Assembly: GCA_009840305.1 (NCBI GenBank)
Contig: VXNY01000028.1
Span: forward strand, 185,238 to 249,237
Source: Gammaproteobacteria bacterium
GTDB taxonomy: Bacteria; Pseudomonadota; Gammaproteobacteria; Pseudomonadales; Azotimanducaceae
Length of the DNA stretch: 64,000 nucleotides
Direction: 5' to 3'
Shown piece by piece: positions 36,932-45,522 of the stretch. The position numbers and the translations under genes are program-made. The stretch's first letter is position 1. Each line of letters starts with the position of its first letter. Below the pieces are notes generated by a model, which saw only the letters and a program-made list of their open reading frames with translations, made no database searches and was not told the DNA's origin.

Positions 36932-37696
36932 ATGAACATTCGAAGATCCTTTCTCGCTGACTATGAAGGCCTCGTACTCAAAGTTGCACGAGTCGTACTA
37001 GTCATGTTAGCATCAATCTCCTTTCTCGCCATACCAGTCACACTAGTGTGGCTTGGGATTACCTTGACAAAGTCAGAAGAGGCAAACTACAAGCAAGTTC
37101 TGTATGTGCCAACGTATGAGTCGATTGATGCAACGTGGCGACCTTCAACCGGGGTGCGTACTGCGGATGTGAAGACTGTGAAGTTACCACCCGTGATGGA
37201 TGAGACGATTGAAACCATCGATTCGTTGTACCAGCTCGTAGGTCGAGAGGAACAGAAATTCAGTGAATCATATGACTTGCAACAGTTTTATGCATCTCTT
37301 AGAGCACCGTTTGCGAAATTCGAAGAACCGAACTACTATGACATTGACTTTCTTCTTGAACTGAAACGGTTCACTGAATCCATGGCGCAGGACGAACTCT
37401 TAAAACGAATTACCGATGTAGATGTGAGAACAGCAGCAATTATTGAATCCATTTTCAAGTTCCGTGATGAATATTTAGTTAATCTCGATGGAGCGCTCGC
37501 GATTGTGGAATCGGGAGCGACAGAGCACGGCTGGAATAGAATGGTTACATATTTGTTAGTGTTGCAAATACTGAGTGTTTGTATCACCGCGTTCGTAGTT
37601 TCTACAGTGTGTCTTCTCGGTTTTCACATAGGGCTGAGACGACAGGAACTCGCCGGTACACCTTCCAATACGACAGTAAACAATGAAGAAAGTTAG
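36932..37696 (+). CDS. Two-TM periplasmic-loop membrane protein of the vWA/MotA-like operon
   Basis: No family recognised. 254 residues: a first transmembrane helix at about 15-46, a roughly 160-residue helical extracytoplasmic domain rich in Glu, Phe and Tyr, and a second helix at about 206-233, leaving both ends in the cytoplasm. Near the second helix the loop predicts amphipathic helices. It overlaps the next gene by 14 bp and follows the hydrolase by 17 bp, so translation is coupled within the operon. An adaptor or scaffold role in the envelope complex is inferred from position only. Confidence 0.8.
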   Translation: MNIRRSFLADYEGLVLKVARVVLVMLASISFLAIPVTLVWLGITLTKSEEANYKQVLYVPTYESIDATWRPSTGVRTADVKTVKLPPVMDETIETIDSLYQLVGREEQKFSESYDLQQFYASLRAPFAKFEEPNYYDIDFLLELKRFTESMAQDELLKRITDVDVRTAAIIESIFKFRDEYLVNLDGALAIVESGATEHGWNRMVTYLLVLQILSVCITAFVVSTVCLLGFHIGLRRQELAGTPSNTTVNNEES

Positions 37697-38459
37697 TCAA
37701 TTTACATTAAAGTACGCCGTATCAGCCGTTCTGTTTGGGCTTGTTTTGGTAGTTTGGGCATCAGACGAAGAAGATCCCCAAAAAACTTCCTTTGAGATGT
37801 GTCTTGCAGAGTTGAAAGAAGCAGCGAGTGGTTCGACAGACGAAGAGACCGAGAACGACTTTGAGCCGGAACTGTCATTAGAAGAGAGCATTCGCATTTA
37901 CGATGAATGCTTGAGTAGGGAGGGGGTCACATTGTCGATTCATAGTACTCTGGGAGACAGTGGAGGTACAGGAGCTAGTGAGGGTGGTGCGGTTTCCCAA
38001 TCGGGAGAGAACGGTCCAGAAGATGGATCGCAATCCGGGGAAACTGGTGCGAGTACGTCTACCCAGTCAAGCACCTCCACTCAGTCCACCGACCTAGAAT
38101 CAAGTCTACAAGAGTTCGATCAGATGCTTGAGCAGATGCAAAAAGAAATGGACGCAGATCGAGCTCAGCAGCAAGCGGCGGCTACTAGCGAAGTGGCTCA
38201 GTCCGCCTTGGAGACAGCTTCGTTAGATCAAGAAGGTACCGAAGAAACTAGCGGAGAAGAATCGGAAACGACCCTTTTGAACCCCTCCGCGATGACATCT
38301 GCTGAAGCAAAACACGAAGATACAAGTAAGCGTGTTCCACTCGATCCCAAAGATGAAGACATCATATTGAAAACGATTCGACAAGCAGCAGAGCTTGAAA
38401 CCGACCCCACTACTAAACAAGCGTTGTGGGACCAGTATTACGACTATGCTGATAAGTAG
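37683..38459 (+). CDS. Secreted low-complexity protein with conserved-looking C-terminal helix
   Basis: Not recognised. 258 residues with a signal peptide (about 1-26). Two short cysteine-bearing helical segments follow (FEMCLAELKEA and IRIYDECLSREG), which could be disulfide-linked. A long Ser/Thr/Gly/Gln/Glu-rich stretch (about residues 90-215) with a short coiled-coil (LQEFDQMLEQMQKEMDAD) comes next. The ordered C-terminal segment (DPKDEDIILKTIRQAAELE onward) has the look of a helical docking tail. It overlaps the preceding gene by 14 bp. Such a layout suits a flexible periplasmic spacer or extracellular element, but function is unknown. Confidence 0.75.
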   Translation: MKKVSQFTLKYAVSAVLFGLVLVVWASDEEDPQKTSFEMCLAELKEAASGSTDEETENDFEPELSLEESIRIYDECLSREGVTLSIHSTLGDSGGTGASEGGAVSQSGENGPEDGSQSGETGASTSTQSSTSTQSTDLESSLQEFDQMLEQMQKEMDADRAQQQAAATSEVAQSALETASLDQEGTEETSGEESETTLLNPSAMTSAEAKHEDTSKRVPLDPKDEDIILKTIRQAAELETDPTTKQALWDQYYDYADK

Positions 38460-38484
38460 AAATACATATTAGAGGGATTTCACC

Positions 38485-39792
38485 ATGAAACTGACTTTCT
38501 ACCTTTCACTGCTTGCGTTCTCATTCGCGATAACGCAATCTACATTTGGTGTGTCGGTAGGACCTCGAATTGGTCCAACCACAGCACCCGATACTCTAGA
38601 TGTTGAGCAAGAGGAAGAGTTTTTTAAGACCAAAATGAACATTCCCGACCTCCGACTTGCGATCCCCGTGCTTGATGCCGGTATTCCCGAAAGTACGCAG
38701 ACTCAACAAGAGCAGGGAATTTGGCCAGAACTGCGAAAGGCGGAAGCTGTCCGAAGTGCATTTAAATTGAAGCAATGGATCCATCGATACAACCAATTCG
38801 ACTCCATCGTCATCGCCGCGGATACATCGGTTAGTGCAGATATTTACTTGATAGGGCGTATCGTGGAATCGGACAGCGAAACCATGCGCATAGCCTATAA
38901 AGTTGTTGACGCCCGTGGCGTTGCGTGGACAGAGGAACGCACGAAAAAACACCGAGTTGAAGTGGGCTGGCACGAACGGTACGGAAATACTGATCAAGAT
39001 CCATTTGACAAGCTATATAACGAGATTGCGGAAGATGTTTATGAAGAACTTAAGGAGCGTGGTAAAGCACATGTTGATCGCTTAGAACAAAACGAAAAAC
39101 TCGGACCAGAAAAGGCTAGATATTCTGAATTACAGAGAATCACTACGACTAGAGATTTAGCTTTTGCTCGCTTCGTTTCACCAGAATATAACGACTATTT
39201 AGAGGTTCAGGGGAGTCATTGGGACATTCAAATTGCACCCGACGAAGAGTCCGAGAGCTGGCGTAGAATTCAGACCATAATGTACCGTGAAGATGAATTT
39301 GCTCAAGTAATCGAAGACCATTATGAAGGCTTCCGCAGCCAGATCGAGGAGGACTACGAGAAATGGCAAGAGGACACTTTCCCGGTTGCTCGAGAAGTAC
39401 GCTTAGCAAAACGAGGTCGAACGATTAAAGCGATTGTTGGTGTAGCTTTGGTCGCAGCGTCTGTTGCTGCCGCGGAGGATGGGGCTGCCAAAGACGGTGA
39501 TCGCTCTGCGGAAAACGCAGTCGCGGCTGGTGCCCTTGGTGGTGGCGCTTTGATCGCCGCTGCGTTTCGCGACAATCATTTGCACAAACAAGCCGTTGAG
39601 GAAATCAACGAGCTGAGCCGCAGTTTGCACAATTCCATTAGACCTACACGCATAGACTTGAACGGCAAGATCGTAACACTCACCGGTACCGTACAAGACC
39701 AATTTGGACAATGGCGCTCAATGCTTGCAGATATATACGCACAATCTCAAGACTCAGACGCAGTCACTATCCTTACCGAAGAAGACAACTAG
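38485..39792 (+). CDS. Envelope protein with C-terminal BON-like repeat (operon copy)
   Basis: 435 residues, signal peptide about 1-22. The N-terminal domain (IPVLDAGIPESTQ, GIWPELRKAEAVR, RYNQFDSIVIAADTSVSADIYLIGRIV, VVDARGVAWTEER, GWHERYGNTDQDPFD; the longest motif is split by position only) has a pattern recalling CsgG/LpoB-type folds, an inference. An Ala/Gly-rich hydrophobic segment at about 313-366 could insert in a membrane or form a glycine-zipper. The end (RIDLNGKIVTLTGTVQDQF) resembles one BON repeat. Start ATG has a Shine-Dalgarno (agaggga) about 10 bp upstream. A paralogue without the hydrophobic segment is at 23146-24339. Confidence 0.85.
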   Translation: MKLTFYLSLLAFSFAITQSTFGVSVGPRIGPTTAPDTLDVEQEEEFFKTKMNIPDLRLAIPVLDAGIPESTQTQQEQGIWPELRKAEAVRSAFKLKQWIHRYNQFDSIVIAADTSVSADIYLIGRIVESDSETMRIAYKVVDARGVAWTEERTKKHRVEVGWHERYGNTDQDPFDKLYNEIAEDVYEELKERGKAHVDRLEQNEKLGPEKARYSELQRITTTRDLAFARFVSPEYNDYLEVQGSHWDIQIAPDEESESWRRIQTIMYREDEFAQVIEDHYEGFRSQIEEDYEKWQEDTFPVAREVRLAKRGRTIKAIVGVALVAASVAAAEDGAAKDGDRSAENAVAAGALGGGALIAAAFRDNHLHKQAVEEINELSRSLHNSIRPTRIDLNGKIVTLTGTVQDQFGQWRSMLADIYAQSQDSDAVTILTEEDN

Positions 39793-39810
39793 ACCTACTC
39801 GTATGAGAAC

Positions 39811-41163
39811 ATGAGAGTTTCTCAATCCTACTACGTTTGGTGTTCGATCTTCGGTTTGGTAACCGTCGGTGGCTTGTGCGCGGAAGAAGCAGAAGAAGAA
39901 CTAATCGACTGCGAAGGAGAAGCCGCGACCACCCAGTTTTGCCTAGACAAAGAAGAAGCGTTTGAATTGCGAGCTCGCATTGAACTCATCTACCCTACGC
40001 TTGAAGAACTGTCTTCACCTCCGTGGGAGGAGGAGGACTTTCTCTCGGCAGTAACCGACTTTAATAAGGGTGTGGACCTCTACCGCGACGAGTACTTCGG
40101 GGACGCTCTTCCAAAATTTAAAGCGGCATTAGAAACTTTCACTGAACTAGAGGAAACGTTTCAAACAACTGCGAAGGACAAACGCGAGGCAATAGACGGT
40201 TTGTTTGAAAACTCTGCTTACGAGATTGCCGTGTCTGAATTAGATTCGTTACTAGAGTGGTTTCCTGAAGATCTAGATTTAGTTCGTCTGCACGGCGAGG
40301 CAACGCAAGGGCAACAACTCAAACCTTTTGTTGAAGAGCTTCAAGAACACGTTTCAACCGGAAATTTTTTAGAAGTGGAGAAATTATTACCTCAGTTTCC
40401 CGACGGATATTACGAAGATGATATATTGCAAGTGCGGGATTCTCTGGAAACACATCGACAAGACACTTCATTTAATTCTTCAATAACTGCAGCGTACGAG
40501 AGTATCGAAGCAAAGGAGTGGTTCATAGCGGAGCAAGTACTTGAGTCCGCGTTGCTGATTCGACCAAATTCAACCGTAGCACAAGAACTACTGGCTGAAG
40601 TTTCAGAAAATAAACGTTTGGATCAAGTGGATGAACTCGTTAAGAAAATGGCTGATGCTATGAACACGGAGCGATGGGAAGATGTTCTTGTAAATGTCGA
40701 AGAAGTGGAGAAATTGGACATCAATGAAGAGTATGATTTCACGATCGTCGTGGAAGAAATAGACGAGTTGTTGGCGTTGGAAGCGGAACTCATCGAATAC
40801 GAAGATTTCGACTTTAGTGATCTGAATGATCGCAAGCGACAAGACATTCAACTATTACTTGACAAGACGAGCCATTTAAACGAATTTGACCGCACACAGT
40901 CTATACGTCAGTCGCTTGAGGATACGTTTACACGATATTCGACTCCCGTAAAAGTTACTGTAATTTCCGACAATAGAACTAAATTACGAATCCGTCCTGG
41001 GAAAGAAATTGGGTCGTTTCGATCGAAGACTCTCGAGGTACTCCCGGGAACATACGAGATCGTCGGAACCCGACGAGGCTTCAAACAGGTTACGCAAAAA
41101 TTAGAAGTCACTCCGGATTCAGAATCCATCGAGATTAAGGTCGAGTGTCGTGCCCGATTCTGA
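39811..41163 (+). CDS. Periplasmic helical-repeat (TPR-like) protein with PEGA-like C-terminus
   Basis: 450 residues with a signal peptide (about 1-24). The middle is a long array of acidic helices with TPR character: FNKGVDLYRDEYFGDALPKF, NSAYEIAVSELDSLLEWFPE, YESIEAKEWFIAEQVLESAL and MNTERWEDVLVNVEEVEKL each fit the small-large residue pattern of a helix pair. The last about 70 residues are beta-rich and contain LPGTYEIVGTRRGFKQ, the turn typical of PEGA domains. Two cysteines near the N-terminus and one near the end may form disulfides. The last 14 bp overlap the next gene. A scaffold role is likely. Confidence 0.8.
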   Translation: MRVSQSYYVWCSIFGLVTVGGLCAEEAEEELIDCEGEAATTQFCLDKEEAFELRARIELIYPTLEELSSPPWEEEDFLSAVTDFNKGVDLYRDEYFGDALPKFKAALETFTELEETFQTTAKDKREAIDGLFENSAYEIAVSELDSLLEWFPEDLDLVRLHGEATQGQQLKPFVEELQEHVSTGNFLEVEKLLPQFPDGYYEDDILQVRDSLETHRQDTSFNSSITAAYESIEAKEWFIAEQVLESALLIRPNSTVAQELLAEVSENKRLDQVDELVKKMADAMNTERWEDVLVNVEEVEKLDINEEYDFTIVVEEIDELLALEAELIEYEDFDFSDLNDRKRQDIQLLLDKTSHLNEFDRTQSIRQSLEDTFTRYSTPVKVTVISDNRTKLRIRPGKEIGSFRSKTLEVLPGTYEIVGTRRGFKQVTQKLEVTPDSESIEIKVECRARF

Positions 41164-43177
41164 AACCGCGTTTCGGGATGAACTAGCAGACGTTCTACAC
41201 ATTCGGCGAGCACGCCGGCGTACCATTGCGATCGTCGGCCTCGCGGTTGTCGTAGTGGGAGTACTCACTGCACTGCTATTGCTAGTCAAAACGGTAACAA
41301 TCAACGTTGCACCGGCGCGAGCCTTAGAAAGTAGCGATATCGTTAGTACAAAAGGGTTTAGTGTAATACTAGGTCGAAACGTACACTTTTTTGGCTCCGT
41401 CGAAGTAGAAGCTGTTGCAGAAGGCTTTTTTCCTGAAACAATCGGCATAGACCGAGCAACAACGTCACCTGTCGCGGTGGTTCTTCAACCACGTCCAGGT
41501 GCGGTCGCCATTGAGTTAGCGTTTCTTCAAGATGAATCCAGAAGTGAGTATTCACTCTTAGCCAACAATACACAACTTTTTGAGGTAGCACCCGAGACAA
41601 TCGAGTTGCCTGCAGGACGACATGAGTTGCGCGTTCAAGGACCATATGAGTACGACAGTACGCAATTCGTGGAAGTGCTCGGTTACGGAGAGAAGCAAGT
41701 CGTTAGTTTTGCAGCTCTGCCCCGAGGGTCCTTTTCGATCCAAGTTTTACCAGATACAGCTGACATTAAACTCAACGGAACATCAATAGGAACAGGTGAA
41801 GCGCAGCAGAGTGTAGTGGCAAAGAACCATGTTTTGGAGTTTGAATTGGAGGGTTATGTCAGCAAACGACTACCATTTGCAGTCGATCCGAATTCGCATC
41901 TCGACCTAGGGACGGTAAATCTAGCCAGCGCTCCTGGAACGGTTAAGTTTGTCTCCAAACCAACCTCGGCTTCCATTTTCGTCGACGGTCAGTTCGTTGG
42001 TAGTACGCCGGCGGAACTGGAGTTTAACAAGTCATCCGTCAGAGTTGAACTAAGGAAACCCAACTTTCACACTGAAACCCGTACGGTGCAAATTCTTCCT
42101 GGCGATACGGTTACCAAAGAGTTCGAACTTAAAGAGATTCGATTCGATGTGAAGGTTGCTACGCACCCACAAGCAAACCTTGCTTTGAATGACAAAAGTC
42201 TTGGTTCAACCCCTCGAAGCGTAAATGTGACCGCAGGGGACGTCTTGAAAATTAGCAAGGAAGGATATGCGTCGCAATCGATCACTATCGCGCCAAAAGA
42301 ACATCAAGCAAGAGAGCTCGATATCAAACTTGTCGACGTGGCACAACAAGTTTACAACGAAGCACCTGAAACACTTGTAGTCCAAGATTCGATCCGCCTC
42401 AAGAAATTTCCTACAGCAAAATTTCGGATGCTAGTACCTGGGTACCTCATGGAAGATGATCGTCAGCGCACTCGAGAGTTCGAAGTCACTCGTCCGTTTT
42501 ACTTTGGAGTCCATGAAATCCGCCGCAAAGAATACGCAAAGTATGACACCTCACTCAAAACCACTTCCGCAGAGGAAAATCTCCCTATCACAGACATTTC
42601 CTGGCTGGAGGCAGTGAAGTTTTGCAACTGGCTCAGTAAGGCAGAGGGTCTAGATCCCGCCTACGCGATCGGTAGTGGAGCGAGCGTGAACGTCGATCTA
42701 GGAAGCAACGGGTACCGACTTCCTACCGAAGCAGAGTGGGAACTGATCACTTATTACCACTTTGCAGAAGAAAAAGTAGTAGGTCCCTTCACGTGGGGAG
42801 AAGGAACAAAGCCGCCATCGCAAGTTGGAAACCTTGCTGGATTTGAAACTCGTAGCGCATTGCGTAGCTACATTGAGGACTACGGCGATAGTCATAGAGA
42901 ACTAGCTCCAGTCGGTTCTTATCGCCGCAACTTTAATGGAATTCACGATCTGGTAGGCAATGCTGCTGAGTGGGTGTTTGATTATTTCGGATCTACCTAC
43001 GAAGGATGGGATAAACCCTTGATTGATCCGATGGGACCCAGTCGAGGAATCGACAGGATCGTTAAAGGGGCAAATTTCCAGACCACGAAGCTTCACGAAG
43101 CTGCAATCAATTTCCGTCGAACTGTCGGATTTAAAGATGAAGCAGTTGGATTCCGTATTGCGCGGTGGGTGTTGTGA
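41150..43177 (+). CDS. Membrane-anchored PEGA-repeat protein with formylglycine-enzyme-like (SUMF1/FGE-sulfatase) domain
   Basis: 675 residues, GTG start overlapping the upstream gene. A short basic cytoplasmic end precedes one transmembrane helix (about 24-45). About residues 180-400 hold three PEGA-type beta repeats (for example IFVDGQFVGSTPAELEF and LALNDKSLGSTPRSVNV). The C-terminal 245 residues match the FGE/SUMF1 fold: ITDISWLEAVKFCNWLS, YRLPTEAEWELI, LVGNAAEWVFDYFG and VGFRIARWV. The active-site cysteine expected after the RGGSW motif is absent (RIVKGANFQTTKLHEAA), so it is probably a binding domain, not a converting enzyme. It overlaps the next gene by 13 bp. Confidence 0.87.
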   Translation: MPDSETAFRDELADVLHIRRARRRTIAIVGLAVVVVGVLTALLLLVKTVTINVAPARALESSDIVSTKGFSVILGRNVHFFGSVEVEAVAEGFFPETIGIDRATTSPVAVVLQPRPGAVAIELAFLQDESRSEYSLLANNTQLFEVAPETIELPAGRHELRVQGPYEYDSTQFVEVLGYGEKQVVSFAALPRGSFSIQVLPDTADIKLNGTSIGTGEAQQSVVAKNHVLEFELEGYVSKRLPFAVDPNSHLDLGTVNLASAPGTVKFVSKPTSASIFVDGQFVGSTPAELEFNKSSVRVELRKPNFHTETRTVQILPGDTVTKEFELKEIRFDVKVATHPQANLALNDKSLGSTPRSVNVTAGDVLKISKEGYASQSITIAPKEHQARELDIKLVDVAQQVYNEAPETLVVQDSIRLKKFPTAKFRMLVPGYLMEDDRQRTREFEVTRPFYFGVHEIRRKEYAKYDTSLKTTSAEENLPITDISWLEAVKFCNWLSKAEGLDPAYAIGSGASVNVDLGSNGYRLPTEAEWELITYYHFAEEKVVGPFTWGEGTKPPSQVGNLAGFETRSALRSYIEDYGDSHRELAPVGSYRRNFNGIHDLVGNAAEWVFDYFGSTYEGWDKPLIDPMGPSRGIDRIVKGANFQTTKLHEAAINFRRTVGFKDEAVGFRIARWVL

Positions 43178-43488
43178 AAAGACGTTTAACCGCATTTTTC
43201 GTGCTATTGACGGTCTTCATTACGTTCGGTATCAACACGGAAGAGGAAGAAATAGCGAAATCTGATTCGGAATCTAAAGAACCCGTCGAAGAATCTGAAG
43301 ATGAGAGTTCCACGTCTGATACCGAAGAACAAACTGAAGATTCTGAAGAAACTAAACCGGTCGCAGAAGCTGAAAAGGAAGAGACCGAAGAGGCTACTCC
43401 ACCTCCGCCCACAACTCCTTGGAAGCGCTTACCAGTAACCACCAAAATACCAGTAAATTACGATATAGATCTTCCACAAGACATTTGA
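43165..43488 (+). CDS. Small acidic, proline-tailed secreted or anchored protein
   Basis: 107 residues, not recognised. The N-terminus is a signal peptide or anchor (about residues 7-23). Next is a highly acidic Glu/Ser/Thr stretch of about 50 residues, then a PPPPTTPW segment and a short end (KIPVNYDIDLPQDI). The start is GTG or possibly ATG-less because it lies within the 3' end of the previous gene; overlap is 13 bp. Position directly before the channel gene suggests a small accessory subunit or spacer of the complex. Low complexity makes homology searches unreliable. Confidence 0.65.
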   Translation: MGVVKRRLTAFFVLLTVFITFGINTEEEEIAKSDSESKEPVEESEDESSTSDTEEQTEDSEETKPVAEAEKEETEEATPPPPTTPWKRLPVTTKIPVNYDIDLPQDI

Positions 43489-43519
43489 TATCTAGGTTCA
43501 GCTAGAAAGGTTCAACCCC

Positions 43520-44374
43520 ATGTCGCAAAATAGAAAGTCGATAACACACTTCACGCTAGCAATCGATCTCGCTGGTTTGTGTTTGAGTATAGGGGTAGTT
43601 TGCCTCATCTACCTGCTCTGGATCAACCCAGAAGCACAAGAAATCCTCAGAGTCGCAGAAGCTGAGGGCACGGTACCTCCTCGTACTTTTTACATTCTCG
43701 TCAAAGACTGGGAACAAGCTAGCTGCGTTGTACTTACATTGTGGTGTCTTTGGTTGTGGTTCTTTCGATATCGCATTTTTCAGAGCGATAGCTACCTACT
43801 CGACCTAGACATCTTGCATCTAGATCGCATGCAACAAATCGACGAAGAGAATAGTGAGAATACACTGGACTTCGTAGAGAAAAGGGTGGCACAGTTAAAG
43901 GGCACCCTCACGGATTCTCAGCTAGTCAATGCGCTAGACCTCGCCGTTCGGCGGATTCGCTTAAACAGAAACTTCCAAGAAGCGAATGATGTCGCAATGG
44001 AAGTTTGTGATCTACATTTGGAACTGTTAAACTCGAAACTTGCTATTTCGAAGTACATTCTGTGGGCTATTCCTTCAATCGGATTTTTGGGTACGGTGCG
44101 AGGTATTGGTGTTGCCCTTAGTCTCGCGAACGAAGCTCTAGACGAAGGAAAAATCACTGGAGTAGCTGCGAGTTTGGGCGTCGCATTTAATTCGACCTGG
44201 GTTGCTCTGGCACTCAGTTTATTCCTCATGTTTATTTCAAACTCTTTGCACGGTCGCGAGGAACGACTAGTCGCGCAGTTCAAGAACTATGTATCTTCGA
44301 CTTTTATTCCGGTGTTAAGCGTGCGCATGAACTCACCAGAGCCACGTGAACAAATTTCTCTTGAGAAACAGTGA
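43520..44374 (+). CDS. MotA/TolQ/ExbB-family proton channel protein
   Basis: 284 residues with four transmembrane helices at about 12-34, 67-84, 178-202 and 214-241, and a cytoplasmic domain of about 90 residues between the second and third, the layout of MotA/TolQ/ExbB. The signature near the third helix is IPSIGFLGTVRGIGVAL, equivalent to the GLLGTVWGI region of TolQ/ExbB. The fourth helix contains GVAFNSTWVALALS, with polar Ser/Thr facing the pore in the family. In known systems five such subunits surround two D-type helices and pass protons to move a periplasmic domain. The ATG is 31 bp after the preceding gene, preceded by a Shine-Dalgarno-like aaagg, and the end overlaps the first vWA gene by 4 bp. 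Confidence 0.88.
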   Translation: MSQNRKSITHFTLAIDLAGLCLSIGVVCLIYLLWINPEAQEILRVAEAEGTVPPRTFYILVKDWEQASCVVLTLWCLWLWFFRYRIFQSDSYLLDLDILHLDRMQQIDEENSENTLDFVEKRVAQLKGTLTDSQLVNALDLAVRRIRLNRNFQEANDVAMEVCDLHLELLNSKLAISKYILWAIPSIGFLGTVRGIGVALSLANEALDEGKITGVAASLGVAFNSTWVALALSLFLMFISNSLHGREERLVAQFKNYVSSTFIPVLSVRMNSPEPREQISLEKQ

Positions 44375-45507
44375 GCGGGAACAAGGTAAGTCGGGACGAC
44401 ACTATAGGATTTGGACTATCGTTCCTTGATGTATTGAGTTGCGGACTCGGTGCGTCGATCCTACTTCTGTTGATACTTAAACATGGGGTCGCAGAAGTTG
44501 CTTCAGACTCGACGCAAGATGTCGCGGCGAGACATGAGAGGATTCAACAACAACTGGATGATCGACTAGCAGAGAAAGCAGCTTTAGAAGCAGAGTTACT
44601 AGTTTCACAGAGTCAACTGCGTGAGGCAGTGGAAACACGAGAAGCGCTTACCGAACAACAGAAACAAAGCCAGGAGGAGTTGTTAGCACAACTCAGTGCA
44701 TTGAGCCAAGCACGTTCTGACTTAGAGACCGCAAAGGAAACCGTGACGGACCTCCAAGCGCAGCGCGAAGCTCAAAGAGCAGTAGCAGAGGAAGCGGAAT
44801 CGGTAGCAGGTCAAACCGGACAACTAGGAGGCATCCGCGTGCGATCTGAAGGTGTTGTCATTTTGTTGGATCGCTCCGCGAGCATGCTCGACCATTCTTT
44901 GGTTGAGATTGTGCGGCTGCGCGCAGCCCACCCTCATTATCGAAACACAGCGGCAAAATGGGTGACTGCCCGGAATTCCGTGGGCTGGGCTTTCAAACAT
45001 GTCGATCTTGGCAACTCGTTTCAAATACTCACCTTTAGTGATTCAGTGACTGACGCGTCGGGAAAAGAGATTGCATCCGGCGCGAAATTAAATTGGCTGA
45101 GTCGAGGAGATCCAGGAAACACGTTTAGGGAGATTCAACAATCGATACTCAAGATTGAAGCAAACGGACCGACAAACTTGGAAGCAGCCTTTGATGTCAT
45201 TTCAACCTTAGACCCCAAACCTAAACAAGTGATATTGATTACTGACGGATTACCGACAGTACCAGGTACTGCGCGACTTCGTTCCATTCGTGGGTGTTCC
45301 TCACCCGCACGACTATCTCCAGAGTGCCGTGCGCGGATCTTTGATCGTGCAGTCAAACTATTTGAACGTGAACTACCAAAAACTGAAATTAGCACGATTT
45401 TGCTACCACTTGAAGGCGATGCTGGTGCGATGCGTAAATATTGGACCTTCGCCTCAAACTCCGGCGGTCGAGTGTTAACGCCCGCGCCGAATTGGCCACC
45501 AATTTAG
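44371..45507 (+). CDS. vWA domain protein with ExbD/TolR-like N-terminal helix (first copy)
   Basis: 378 residues, GTG start overlapping the channel gene by 4 bp (GTGA). One transmembrane helix at about 15-37 carries LSFLDVLSCGLGA, where Asp20 sits like the proton-carrying Asp of ExbD, TolR and MotB (compare FIDVMLVLL in ExbD). A coiled coil of about 90 residues (50-145) follows, then a vWA domain with a complete metal site: DRSAS at 167-171, Thr268 in GPTNLE and Asp292 in ITDG. The coiled coil plus vWA domain would lie in the periplasm. Cysteines at about 309 and 319 may pair. Partner of the next gene and of the channel protein is inferred. Confidence 0.87.
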   Translation: MSGNKVSRDDTIGFGLSFLDVLSCGLGASILLLLILKHGVAEVASDSTQDVAARHERIQQQLDDRLAEKAALEAELLVSQSQLREAVETREALTEQQKQSQEELLAQLSALSQARSDLETAKETVTDLQAQREAQRAVAEEAESVAGQTGQLGGIRVRSEGVVILLDRSASMLDHSLVEIVRLRAAHPHYRNTAAKWVTARNSVGWAFKHVDLGNSFQILTFSDSVTDASGKEIASGAKLNWLSRGDPGNTFREIQQSILKIEANGPTNLEAAFDVISTLDPKPKQVILITDGLPTVPGTARLRSIRGCSSPARLSPECRARIFDRAVKLFERELPKTEISTILLPLEGDAGAMRKYWTFASNSGGRVLTPAPNWPPI

Positions 45508-45522
45508 ACGAGCGAAAAGACA

